Part shown: positions 1 to 8,700 of the stretch, in pieces | How the letters are laid out: every line of letters begins with the position of its first letter | Position numbering within the stretch: the first letter of the stretch is position 1 | DNA from: Streptomyces venezuelae | GTDB lineage: Bacteria > Actinomycetota > Actinomycetes > Streptomycetales > Streptomycetaceae | Reading direction: 5' to 3' | NCBI RefSeq assembly: GCF_008642355.1 | Contig: NZ_CP029193.1 | Coordinates: forward strand, 3,434,001-3,498,000 | Length of the DNA stretch: 64,000 nucleotides | The notes under the pieces: generated by a model | The model's input: only the letters and a program-made list of their open reading frames with translations | What the model was told of the DNA's origin: nothing | Database searches by the model: none | Translations under genes and position numbers: made by a program

Positions 1-171
1 GAGCAGGGCCACGCGCTCGCCGCGCCCGACGGTGAAGTCGACGCCGAAGAGGGCCTGGTGCCCGTCCGGGTAGGCGAAGGCGAGGCCCGACACCTCAAGG
101 GATGCGGGAATCTTCGAAGAGGCCGCACCAGGCACAGCAGTCACATCAGGCACATCGGTCACAGAATCCAT
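1..171 (-). CDS. cbiO: ATP-binding subunit of ECF-type cobalt/nickel ABC transporter (CbiO/NikO), N-terminal part only
   Basis: The left window edge cuts this gene, so only the first 57 codons are visible. After a poorly conserved N-terminal tail of about 24 residues, the frame reads LEVSGLAFAYPDGHQALFGV, the usual opening of a CbiO-type ATPase with its A-loop tyrosine; the Walker A motif would lie past the edge. The ATG overlaps the end of the upstream cbiQ frame by 13 bases, so it is translationally coupled as the last gene of the cbiM-cbiQ-cbiO operon. It would energise metal uptake through CbiQ. No substrate choice can be read from this fragment. Confidence 0.85.
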   Translation of the reverse strand, partial: MDSVTDVPDVTAVPGAASSKIPASLEVSGLAFAYPDGHQALFGVDFTVGRGERVALL

Positions 172-920
172 CCCAGCAGACAGACGACGAGCGCGGTCAA
201 GGGCAGGGTCAGCGCGTACGTCCACTGGGCGCGGGAGGCCGTGATGTCGTCGATGACCGGCATCGACCCGGCATAGCCACGGCTGACCATGGCCAGATGC
301 ACCCGCTCCCCCCTCTCGTACGAGCGGATGAAGAGCGCGCCCGCCGACTTGGCGAGGACGCCCCACTGCCGTACGCCGCGCGCCGCGAAGCCGCGCGACT
401 CCCGGGCGATCTTCATGCGGCGCATCTCGTCCGTGATCACGTCGCCGTACCGGATCATGAACGAGGCGATCTGGACGAGCAGCGGCGGCAGCTTCAGCCG
501 CTGGAGTCCGAGCAGCAGCTCGCGCAGCTCGGTCGTGGCGGCGAGCAGCACCGAGGCGGCGACGCCCAGCGTTCCCTTGGCCAGGACGTTCCAGGCGCCC
601 CAGAGTCCGTTGACGCTCAGGGAGAGGCCGAGGACGTCGACGCGTTCGCCCTGCGCGACGAACGGCAGGAGCACGGCGAACGCCACGAACGGGATCTCGA
701 TCAGGAGCCGCTTCAGCAGGAAGCCCGCGGGGACGCGGGCGGCGTACGCGACCACGCCGAGCAGCACCGCGTACAGGCCGAACGCCCACATCGCCTCGCG
801 CGGCGTGGAGACCACGACGATCACGAAGCAGAGGACCGCCGCGAGCTTGGTCTGCGGGGGCAGCGCGTGCACCGGTGAGTGGCCCTGCCGGTAGAGCCGG
901 TGGGCGTGGCCCGCACCCAT
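159..920 (-). CDS. cbiQ: Energy-coupling factor transmembrane protein (CbiQ/EcfT family)
   Basis: This 253-residue membrane protein has several hydrophobic segments and the two short cytoplasmic coupling motifs typical of EcfT proteins: ARESRG near residue 175 and VSRGYA near residue 218. Those arginine-centred motifs dock onto the ATPase. It is the T component that links the CbiM substrate-binding subunit to the CbiO ATPase. It lies 32 bases downstream of cbiM and overlaps cbiO by 13 bases, so the three are one operon. Length and layout are normal for the family. Confidence 0.88.
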   Translation of the reverse strand: MGAGHAHRLYRQGHSPVHALPPQTKLAAVLCFVIVVVSTPREAMWAFGLYAVLLGVVAYAARVPAGFLLKRLLIEIPFVAFAVLLPFVAQGERVDVLGLSLSVNGLWGAWNVLAKGTLGVAASVLLAATTELRELLLGLQRLKLPPLLVQIASFMIRYGDVITDEMRRMKIARESRGFAARGVRQWGVLAKSAGALFIRSYERGERVHLAMVSRGYAGSMPVIDDITASRAQWTYALTLPLTALVVCLLGWIL

Positions 921-952
921 GTCAGGCCTTTCCCGAGGTGGCGTCGTCCACG

Positions 953-2026
953 TCAGACCTTCTCGGAGGTGACGTCGTCCGGCGCGGCGGCCGGTGACGT
1001 GTCGCCCGTACGGCGGCGGCGCAGTGTCCAGAAGACCGCCGAGCCCGCGACGACCGTGACGCCGACGCCGATCACGCCCGCGAGGCCGCCGGAGAGGCGG
1101 GCGTCGGTGATGTCCTTGACGCCGTAGTCGGCGAGCGGGGAGTCCGCGGTGGCGTGCTCCTCCGCCTTCTTGTCGATGCCCTTGTCGTGGGCGACCTTCT
1201 CCAGACCGTCGGGGTCGGCGGACGCGTAGAAGCTGACGAAGCCCGCGAGGACGAGGGAGGCGACGATGCCCGCGATCCAGACCGGGCGGGTGGACCGGGA
1301 CGAGCGGGCGGCGACGGGCGCGGGCTCGGCGGACGGCGCGTCCACCAGTTCACCGGCGACGCGCAGCTTGAGCCGCTGGGTGAGGCCCCGCGCCCCGTAC
1401 ACCAGGTCCGGCCGTACGGCGATCACCGCGCCCACCGTCAGCGCGGTGATGACCGCCTCGCCGATGCCGATGAGGACGTGGACGCCGACCATCGCGGTGG
1501 CCACCTTGCCGATGGAGACGTCGGTCGTGCCGCCGAGGGCGTAGAGGAAGGTGAAGGCGACCGCGGCGGCCGGCACGGAGAGGAGGGCGGCGACGAAGGA
1601 GGCGACGGTGATGGAGCGGCGGCCTCGGGGCAGCACCTTCACCAGGCCGCGGAAGACGAGGTAGGCGACGACGGTCGTGACGATCGCCATGTCGGAGATG
1701 TTCACGCCGAGCGCGGTCAGCCCGCCGTCCGCGAAGAGCACGCCCTGCATGAGCAGGACGACGGAGACGCAGAGCACCCCGGTGAAGGGTCCGACGAGGA
1801 TCGCGGCGAGCGCGCCTCCGAGGAGGTGGCCGCTGGTGCCCGCCGCGACGGGGAAGTTCAGCATCTGCACGGCGAAGATGAAGGCCGCGACGAGTCCGGC
1901 GAGCGGCGCGGTGCGCTCGTCCAGCTCGCGCCGGGCGCCCTTGAGGCTGACGGCGACGGCGCCTGCCGCGACGACCCCGGCGGCTGCCGAGACCGGGACG
2001 TCGATGAACCCGTCGGGGACATGCAT
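953..2026 (-). CDS. cbiM: Cobalt/nickel ECF substrate-capture protein CbiM fused to a CbiN-like PDGLE domain
   Basis: The ATG at 2026 is chosen because it gives the conserved metal-binding N-terminus MHVPDGFID, in which the amino terminus and His2 coordinate Ni or Co in this family; upstream in-frame codons are not family-like. Residues about 1-215 form the multi-spanning CbiM domain. After a charged linker, a C-terminal part contains a membrane segment, a PDGLEKVA motif and a final membrane helix: a PDGLE/CbiN-like domain, so CbiM and CbiN are fused. The gene opens the cbiMQO operon. A perfect Nur-type box just upstream makes nickel the more likely substrate. The family includes both CbiM and NikM, and sequence alone does not separate them. 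Confidence 0.88.
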   Translation of the reverse strand: MHVPDGFIDVPVSAAAGVVAAGAVAVSLKGARRELDERTAPLAGLVAAFIFAVQMLNFPVAAGTSGHLLGGALAAILVGPFTGVLCVSVVLLMQGVLFADGGLTALGVNISDMAIVTTVVAYLVFRGLVKVLPRGRRSITVASFVAALLSVPAAAVAFTFLYALGGTTDVSIGKVATAMVGVHVLIGIGEAVITALTVGAVIAVRPDLVYGARGLTQRLKLRVAGELVDAPSAEPAPVAARSSRSTRPVWIAGIVASLVLAGFVSFYASADPDGLEKVAHDKGIDKKAEEHATADSPLADYGVKDITDARLSGGLAGVIGVGVTVVAGSAVFWTLRRRRTGDTSPAAAPDDVTSEKV

Positions 2027-2081
2027 GCGCGCGCTCCTGGGCAGGGGCCCTGGGCAGGGCGGACGGCTCGTGAACCGTTCA

Positions 2082-2112
2082 ATGATAGTGCCCTGTTGCA
2101 AACGGCTTGCAA
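2082..2112 (-). promoter_or_regulatory. Nur (nickel uptake regulator) box and overlapping promoter of the cbiMQO operon
   Basis: Positions 2096-2112 read TTGCAA-ACGGC-TTGCAA, a 6-5-6 inverted repeat identical to the Nur box described for S. coelicolor (TTGCAA-N5-TTGCAA). On the minus strand a TTGCAA half can serve as a -35 element, with TATCAT at 2082-2087 as the -10 nineteen bases away, so repressor and polymerase would compete. It lies about 70 bases upstream of the cbiM ATG. The match is seen directly; regulation is inferred. Confidence 0.7.
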
Positions 2113-2223
2113 GAGCGCGTCGGTCCCGATTCGACTACGCCGACCGCCGGTCCCACCCGCGGCGAAGTTCCGTACATATGGGACATTGGTGATGAAGCGC
2201 CCGTAAGGATGAGGAGTTCAGCG

Positions 2224-2568
2224 ATGTCCGCAGTCGAGCAGTACGCACGCGCCCACCTCGTCACGGACTCCTCCGAGGGCCACCGCGCGGTCCCCGTCAT
2301 CCTCCACTACGACGCGGAGGCCGACCCGCACGCGGTGCGGATCGGCCTCCCCGGCTCCCCTCATCGGGTCTTCTCCCGGCAGCTCCTGGAGCGGGGCCTC
2401 CGGGCGCCCGTGACCTCGGGCAACGTGCACGTATGGCCGTGCGGGCGGGTCCAGACGGTCGTGGAGTTCCACGAGGCGGACGGGGTGACGGTCGTCCAGT
2501 TCGACGCGTCGGCGCTGATCCGCTTCCTGCGCCGCACCCACGCGACCGCCACCCCGGTCACCCACTGA
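2224..2568 (+). CDS. ssgE: SsgA-like sporulation/cell-division protein (probably SsgE)
   Basis: This 114-residue protein has the full SsgA-like (SALP) fold signature: a VPVILHYDAEADPHAV strand region, FSRQLLERGL, the GNVHVWPCG block and a terminal FLRRT helix. SALPs are restricted to sporulating actinomycetes and guide peptidoglycan synthesis, septum placement or spore separation. The ATG at 2224 has an AGGAG 9 bases upstream; an ATG 15 bases earlier is less well placed. I recall ssgE (SCO3158) next to cobalt-transport genes in S. coelicolor, which supports the symbol, but SALP paralogues are similar. The last codons and stop lie in a 38-base tandem duplication. Confidence 0.8.
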   Translation: MSAVEQYARAHLVTDSSEGHRAVPVILHYDAEADPHAVRIGLPGSPHRVFSRQLLERGLRAPVTSGNVHVWPCGRVQTVVEFHEADGVTVVQFDASALIRFLRRTHATATPVTH

Positions 2569-2603
2569 GCCGCACCCACGCGACCGCCGGCCCGGTCACC
2601 CAC
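2531..2603. repeat. 38-bp tandem duplication across the ssgE stop codon
   Basis: The stretch 2531-2565 recurs at 2569-2603 with two mismatches (offset 38 bases). The first copy encodes the last residues of SsgE and contains most of its C-terminal coding sequence; the second lies just past the stop codon, before the convergent MMPL gene. Confidence 0.85.
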
Positions 2604-2627
2604 CAGGGCGTACGCGGGTCAGCCAGG

Positions 2628-4865
2628 TCAGACGCGCGCCGGCTCCCTGTCCGCCGCAGCGTCCGCGTCCCTCTCCGCCGCCGTGCGCAGGCCCTCTCCC
2701 TCGACGTCGACGTTCGGCAGCGCGCGGTCCAGCCACTTGGGCAGCCACCACGCCTTCTTGCCGAGCAGCGCCAGCACCGCGGGCACCAGGGCCATGCGGA
2801 CCACGAACGCGTCGAAGAAGACCGCGATGGCCAGGCCGAAGCCGATCATCTTGACCATCTGCTCGGACGAGCCGATGAAGCCGGCGAAGACCGCGATCAT
2901 GATGACGGCCGCCGCCGAGACCACCCGGGCCCCGTGCCGGAACCCGGTCACGATCGCCTGCCCCGGCCGCTCCCCGTGGACGTACGCCTCCCGCATGCGG
3001 GTCACGAGGAAGACCTCGTAGTCCATCGCGAGGCCGAAGACGACGCCCACCATGAAGATCGGCATCATCGACATGATCGGGCCGGTCTGCTCGACGCCGA
3101 AGAGCGAGCCCAGCCAGCCCCACTGGAAGACCGCGACGACCGCGCCGAGGGCCGCGAGGACCGAGAGCAGGAAGCCGAGGGCCGCCTTGAGCGGGACCAG
3201 GATCGAGCGGAAGACGACGATCAGGAGCAGGAACGCGAGGCCCACGACCAGCGCCAGATAGGGCAGCAGGGCGTCGTTGAGCTTCTGCGAGACGTCGATG
3301 TTCATGGCCGTGGTGCCGGTGACCATGATCTCGGCGCCCGAGTCCGACGTGATCTGCGCGCCGCTGTCGCGGATCGAGTGGACCAGGTCCTCGGTCTCCA
3401 GGCCACTGGGCTTGGAGGACGGGACGACGCTGATGATCGCGGTGTTCTTCTCCTTGTTGAACATCGGCTGGGTGACCGTCAGGACGTCGTCGAGCTTGGA
3501 GATCGTCTTGGTGATCTCACCGGCGGCGGCCTTCGGGTCGTCGGCGCCCTCCAGGTCGCCGACGACCATCAGCGGGCCGTTGAAGCCGGGCCCGAAGCCG
3601 TCCGAGACCAGGTCGTACGCCTTGCGCTGGGTCGTGGACGTCGGTTGCGCGCCGTCGTCCGGCAGGCCGAGCTCCAGCTTCGAGACCGGGATGGCCGCGG
3701 CGCCGAGGCCCACGATGCCGACGAGCAGCACCGCGATGGGGCGGCGGACCACGAAGCGGGCCCAGCGGGTGCCCATGTTCTGCTTCGGCTCACCGGCGGT
3801 CTCACCGTCGGCGGCCTTCTTCTTCCCCCCGCCGAACAGCTTGCTCTTCTCGCCCATGGGCAGCACGCGCTTGCCCGCGTACCCGAGCAGCGCCGGGATG
3901 AGGGTGAGCGCGATGAGGACGGCGATGACGACCGTGCCGGCCGCGGCGAAGCCCATCTTCGTGAGCATCGGGATGTTGACGACGGCGAGGCCGACCAGCG
4001 CGATCACCACGGTGAGTCCGGCGAAGACGACCGCGGAGCCCGCGGTGCCGACGGCCCGGCCCGCCGCTTCCTCGCGGTCGCGGCCCTCGGCGAGTTCGCC
4101 GCGGTAGCGCGAGACGATGAAGAGGGCGTAGTCGATGCCGACCGCGAGGCCGATCATCATGGCGAGCGTCGACGTGGTGGTGCCGAGGTCGAGCGCGTCG
4201 GCGAGCGCGGTGATCGACGAGACGCCGATGCCCACGCCGATCAGCGCGGTGATCAGCGGCAGTCCGGCCGCGATGAGCGAGCCGAAGGTGATGACGAGGA
4301 CGACCGCCGCGACCGCGATGCCGATGATCTCGGTGGAGCCGGTCTCGGGCATGGCCTGCAGCGCGTCGCCGCCGACCTCGACCGTGAGCCCCGAATCGCG
4401 CGCCTTGTCGGTGGTCTTCTCCAGCGCGTCGCGGTCGTCGTCGGTCAGCTCCATCGAGGTGACCTTGTACGAGACGGAGGCGTACGCCGTGGAGCCGTCC
4501 TTGCTGACCGTCTTGGAGACGAAGGGGCTGTCGGCGCGGGCCACCTGGTCCGAGCCCGCCTTGACGGCGGCGACGGTCTTGTCGATCTCGGCCTTGTTGG
4601 CCTTGTCGGTGACCTTCTCGCCGTCCGGCGCCTTGAAGACGATGCGGGCGCTCGCCCCGTCGGCGCTGGCCTCGGGGGCCCGCTTCTCCAGCAGGTCGAA
4701 GGCCTTCTGGGCCTCCGTGCCGGGTATGGAGAAGCTGCTGGAGGCGGCGGTGGGCGCGGACGCGGCGCCGACCCCGGCGAGCGTCAGGAGCGCCACCCAT
4801 ATGAGGGCGGCGAAGTGGCGTCGCCTGAAGGCGAGCTTGCCGAGTTTGTAGAGGAAAGTGGCCAC
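2628..4865 (-). CDS. MMPL/RND-family membrane exporter
   Basis: This 745-residue protein shows two repeated halves. Each half has one N-terminal membrane helix, a large extracytoplasmic domain (about residues 40-180 and 395-520) and a five-helix bundle, the RND/MMPL plan. Family motifs include GIDYALFIVSRYR in the first half and GLAMDYEVFLVTRMRE in the second, which carry the Asp-Tyr pairs of the proton relay. It starts at GTG 4865 with GGAG upstream. It is 94 bases downstream of a TetR regulator on the same strand, a standard repressor-exporter arrangement. Substrate unknown: a lipid, siderophore or antibiotic is possible. Confidence 0.85.
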   Translation of the reverse strand: MATFLYKLGKLAFRRRHFAALIWVALLTLAGVGAASAPTAASSSFSIPGTEAQKAFDLLEKRAPEASADGASARIVFKAPDGEKVTDKANKAEIDKTVAAVKAGSDQVARADSPFVSKTVSKDGSTAYASVSYKVTSMELTDDDRDALEKTTDKARDSGLTVEVGGDALQAMPETGSTEIIGIAVAAVVLVITFGSLIAAGLPLITALIGVGIGVSSITALADALDLGTTTSTLAMMIGLAVGIDYALFIVSRYRGELAEGRDREEAAGRAVGTAGSAVVFAGLTVVIALVGLAVVNIPMLTKMGFAAAGTVVIAVLIALTLIPALLGYAGKRVLPMGEKSKLFGGGKKKAADGETAGEPKQNMGTRWARFVVRRPIAVLLVGIVGLGAAAIPVSKLELGLPDDGAQPTSTTQRKAYDLVSDGFGPGFNGPLMVVGDLEGADDPKAAAGEITKTISKLDDVLTVTQPMFNKEKNTAIISVVPSSKPSGLETEDLVHSIRDSGAQITSDSGAEIMVTGTTAMNIDVSQKLNDALLPYLALVVGLAFLLLIVVFRSILVPLKAALGFLLSVLAALGAVVAVFQWGWLGSLFGVEQTGPIMSMMPIFMVGVVFGLAMDYEVFLVTRMREAYVHGERPGQAIVTGFRHGARVVSAAAVIMIAVFAGFIGSSEQMVKMIGFGLAIAVFFDAFVVRMALVPAVLALLGKKAWWLPKWLDRALPNVDVEGEGLRTAAERDADAAADREPARV

Positions 4866-4959
4866 GGAGGCGTACTCCCGGTCAGGTCGTGTGTCCGGAT
4901 TGGGCAGGGGAGATCAGCCCGACGACGTGAGCGGTGCGCGTCAGGAACGGGGGGGAGGG

Positions 4960-5550
4960 TCAGATGCCGAGGGCGGGGAGGATCACGGCATCGATGTACG
5001 AGGCGAGGAACTCGCGGTCGACCGGGCGGTCCTCGATGAGGTCCCGGGCGACGAAACCGCCGACCATCATGTGGACGACGAACTCCAGCGCCGGGTTGTC
5101 CGCGGCGACCTCGCCGCGCTCCACGGCCCTGCGCAGCAGGTCGTTCAGGCCCGTCAGCTCCGGCTCGATGAGCAGGTTCCGCAGCGCCTGGTGGAGTTCG
5201 GGGTTGTCGTGGATGGCATGGAACAGGCCCCGCATCAGCGCGGCGTCCTTCTCCATCTGGCAGTCGTCCGAGCGGGACACCATCTCGTACAGGTCGCCGC
5301 GCAGCGACCCGGTGTCGATGTCCGCGAGGGACGCCGGCTTGTTGTGCCGCAGCGCCTTGGCGATCAGCTCCGGCTTGCTCCCCCACTGGCGGTAGAGGGT
5401 CGCCTTGCTGGACCGGGTGCGGGCGGCGACGGCGTCCATGGTGAGGGCGTCGTAACCGACCTCGCGGAGCAGGTCGAGCACGGCCTCGTACAGCTCGGCC
5501 TCGCGCTCGGGCGTGATCCTGGTGCGCCGCGTGGTCGCGGTCTCCGCCAC
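4960..5550 (-). CDS. TetR/AcrR-family transcriptional repressor of the MMPL exporter
   Basis: The N-terminal helix-turn-helix is clear (LTMDAVAARTRSSKATLYRQWGSK, quoted only in part here as SSKATLYRQW), followed by an all-helical ligand domain of TetR_C type. A GTG at 5559 overlaps its own AGGAGG, so the in-frame GTG at 5550, 8 bases after GGAGG, is the better start, giving 196 residues. The gene precedes the MMPL exporter and is probably co-transcribed with it. Two perfect 15-bp palindromes sit 57 to 118 bases upstream and are its likely operators. Its ligand is unknown. Confidence 0.85.
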   Translation of the reverse strand: MAETATTRRTRITPEREAELYEAVLDLLREVGYDALTMDAVAARTRSSKATLYRQWGSKPELIAKALRHNKPASLADIDTGSLRGDLYEMVSRSDDCQMEKDAALMRGLFHAIHDNPELHQALRNLLIEPELTGLNDLLRRAVERGEVAADNPALEFVVHMMVGGFVARDLIEDRPVDREFLASYIDAVILPALGI

Positions 5551-5606
5551 GATCTTCACCTCCTGCTCGTCACTCGGTGCTCATCACACGGAACGCGCTT
5601 CTCGGA

Positions 5607-5621
5607 ACGAAACGGTTTCGT
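5607..5621. promoter_or_regulatory. TetR operator O1
   Basis: ACGAAAC-G-GTTTCGT, a perfect 7-1-7 palindrome immediately upstream of the tetR-MMPL operon, followed by ACG. It is one of a pair with 5654-5668. Confidence 0.65.
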
Positions 5622-5653
5622 ACGCCAAGACTGTACGCCCCCCGCCGAGCGAA

Positions 5654-5668
5654 ACGAAACCGTTTCGT
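5654..5668. promoter_or_regulatory. TetR operator O2
   Basis: ACGAAAC-C-GTTTCGT, the same palindrome with a different central base; centres are 47 bp apart. It sits between divergent tetR and tricorn genes, so it could affect both. Confidence 0.65.
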
Positions 5669-5767
5669 ACGTGTGCTGCGTCACCCCGCCCGCGTGGCCC
5701 CCGCCTCCCCCGCCATTCACCCCCGGCACAAGTTGCCGCCGCCCCCCGAGCGGAAAAGCATGGTGAG

Positions 5768-8700
5768 GTGACCGACGAGCGCGACGACCTCCAAGACGAC
5801 CACGCCTACCTGCGTTTTCCGCACCTCAGCGGCGATCGCCTCTGCTTCGCGGCCGAGGACGACCTGTGGGTGGCGCCCCTCTCCCCCGAGGGCTCACCCG
5901 CCGACCGGGCCTGGCGGCTCACCGTCGACCGTACGAAGGTGAGCCACCCCCGCTTCTCGCCGGACGGCCGCCACATCGCGTACACGACCTGGCGCAGCCT
6001 CGACCCGGAGATCCACCTCGCACCCGTGGACGGCGGACCCGCACGCCGCCTCACGTACTGGGGCAGCACCGACACCCGGGTCTGCGGCTGGTCCCCCGAC
6101 GGCGACATCCTCGCCGTCTCCTCGCACGGCCAGCCCTTCTCGTACTTCTGCTGGGCCTACAGCGTTCCCACCGACGGCTCCCCCGGCGGCAAGCTGCCCT
6201 GGGGCCCGGTCTGGGACATCGCGATCACCGACTCCCTCGCCGACGGCGACAGCGACCGCAAGACCCTGCTCCTGACGGGCAAGCCGCCGCACGAACCCGC
6301 CGCCTGGAAGCGGTACCGGGGCGGCGCGACCGGCCGCCTGTGGGTGCACGGCGAGCAGATCCTCGCCGACCTCGACGGGCACCTCGACTCCCCCATGTTC
6401 GTCGCGGGACGCATCGCGTTCCTCTCCGACCACGAGGGCGTCGGCAACCTGTACTCCTGCCTGCCCGACGGCTCAGACCTGCGCCGCCACACCGACCACG
6501 ACACGTTCTACGCCCGCCACGCCTCCAGCGACGGCACCCGCGTCGTCTACCAGTGCGCGGGCGACGTCTGGCTCGTCGACGGTCTCGCGGCGGACTCCGT
6601 GCCCCGCAGGCTCGACGTGCGGCTCGGCGGGCCGCGCGCCGGGCGCCGGATCTACCAGGTGCCGGCCGCCCAGCACGTCGACGCGCTCTCCGTGGACACG
6701 ACGGGCCGGGCCAGTGCCGTCGTCGTCCGGGGCTCCCTCTACTGGCTCACCCACCGCGACGGCCCCGCCCGCACCATCCACGACACCCCCGGCGTGCGCG
6801 TCCGGCTGCCCGAGATGCTCGGCACGGGCGGGCAGGTCGCCTACGTCACCGACGCCGACGGCGAGGACGCCGTCGAGATCGCCTACCTGCCCCGGGCCAG
6901 CGGCGCCCGCGACCCCCGCAGGCTGGCGAGCGGGCAGCTCGGCCGCGTCCAGGAACTGGTGGCCGACCGCGACGGCGAGCGCCTCGCCATCGCCTCCAAC
7001 GACGGCCGCCTGCTCCTCCTCGACGTCACGGAGGAGTCCGACGGCGAGGTCACCGAGCTGATCCGCTCCATCAACGGGCCCGTCCGCGACCTGGCCTTCT
7101 CGCCCGACGGCTGCTGGCTGACCTGGTCGCACCCCGGCATCGGCCGCTCCCTGCGCCAGATCAAGCTGGCCCGCATCGCGGGCCCCGGCATGCGCGCGAT
7201 CGTCGACGTCACCAACGGCCGCTTCGAGGACGAGAACCCCGTCTTCACCCGCGACGGCCGCTACCTCGCCTTTCTCTCCTGGCGCGGCTTCGACCCGGTC
7301 TACGACGTGCACACCGGCGACCTGTCCTTCCCGCTCGGCTGCCGCCCCTACCTCGTACCGCTCTCCTCGGCGACCCCGTCCCCGTTCGCGCTGCTGCCCG
7401 ACGGGCGGCCCGCCGCGGGCGGCCTCGACCCGGCCGAGGGCAGTGGCGGCGACGGCACCACCATGGTGGAGATCGAGGGCCTGGAGTCACGGGTCACGCC
7501 GTTCCCCGTCTCCGCGTCGAAGTACTCGGCGCTGCACCCCGTCAGCGGCGGCGGCCTGGTCTGGCTGCGCTGGCCGATCTCCGGCGCGCTCGGCGAGACC
7601 TTCGTGAACCCCGCCGACATGTCCGGCCGCCCCACCCTCGAGTACTTCAACATCACCAAGGCCAAGAAGTCCCAGCTCGTCGACCACCTCGACTGGTTCG
7701 CACCCAGCGGCGACGGATCGCGGCTCGTGGTCGTCGACGAGGGCGACCTGAGCGCCGTGCCCTCCACCGAGGTCGGCGACGTCGACACGACCGTCTGGAT
7801 CGACCTGCGCCGCATCCTGCACGAGGTCGACCCGGCCGCCGAGTGGCGCCAGGCCTACGAGGAGGCGGGCCGGATCATCCGCGCCTACTTCTGGGACCCC
7901 GAGATGTCCGGCGTCGACTGGGACGGCGTCCTCGCGCAGTACCGGCCGCTGGTCGAACGGGTCGCCTCCCCCGACGAGTTCGCGGACCTGCTCCGCGAGG
8001 TCCTCGGCGAACTGGGCACCTCCCACGCGTACGTCTCCCCCGCCCGCCGCAACGAAGGCCCCCCGCACTACCAGCGCGCCATGGGCCTCCTCGGCGCCAA
8101 CCTCGTGCGCAGGGACGACGGCTGGATGGTCAAACGCATCCTGCCCGGCGACTCCTCCGACTCCAAGGCACGCTCCCCGCTGGCCGGCGCGGGCATCCGG
8201 GAGGGCGCCGTCCTCACGCACATCGACGGCCGCCCGGTCGACCCGGTCACCGGCCCCTACCCCCTGCTCTCGGCGGCGGGCGGCACCACGGTCGAGCTGA
8301 CCTTCGAGCCCGAGGGCGAGGGGCGGGCCCGCCGGGTCGCGATCGTCCCCCTCATCAACGAACGCCCCCTGCGCTACCAGGACTGGGTCGCCAAACGCCG
8401 CGACGTCGTACGGGAGTTGAGCGGCGGCAAGTGCGGTTACCTGCACATCCCCGACATGGGCGGCTCGGGCTGGGCCCAGTTCAACCGGGACCTGCGCCTG
8501 GAGGTGTCGCGACCCGCGCTCATCGTGGACGTGCGCGGCAACGCGGGCGGCCACATCAGCGAACTCGTCATCGAGAAGCTGACGCGGAAGATCCTCGGCT
8601 GGGACCTGACGCGGAACGCCCAGCCGGTGTCGTACGCCTCCAACGCCCCCCGGGGGCCCGTGGTGGCGCTCGCCGACGAGGCGACCTCCTCCGACGGCGA

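Noticed and set aside
2027..2223. Cobalamin riboswitch before cbiM
   Set aside because: The cbiM leader is only about 50-70 bases from the likely promoter and lacks a B12-box-like segment; a Nur box explains control better.
2433..5039. Plus-strand 868-codon open frame opposite the MMPL gene
   Set aside because: Composition is Arg/Asp/Gly-rich with no recognisable motifs; it is the antisense shadow of the exporter.
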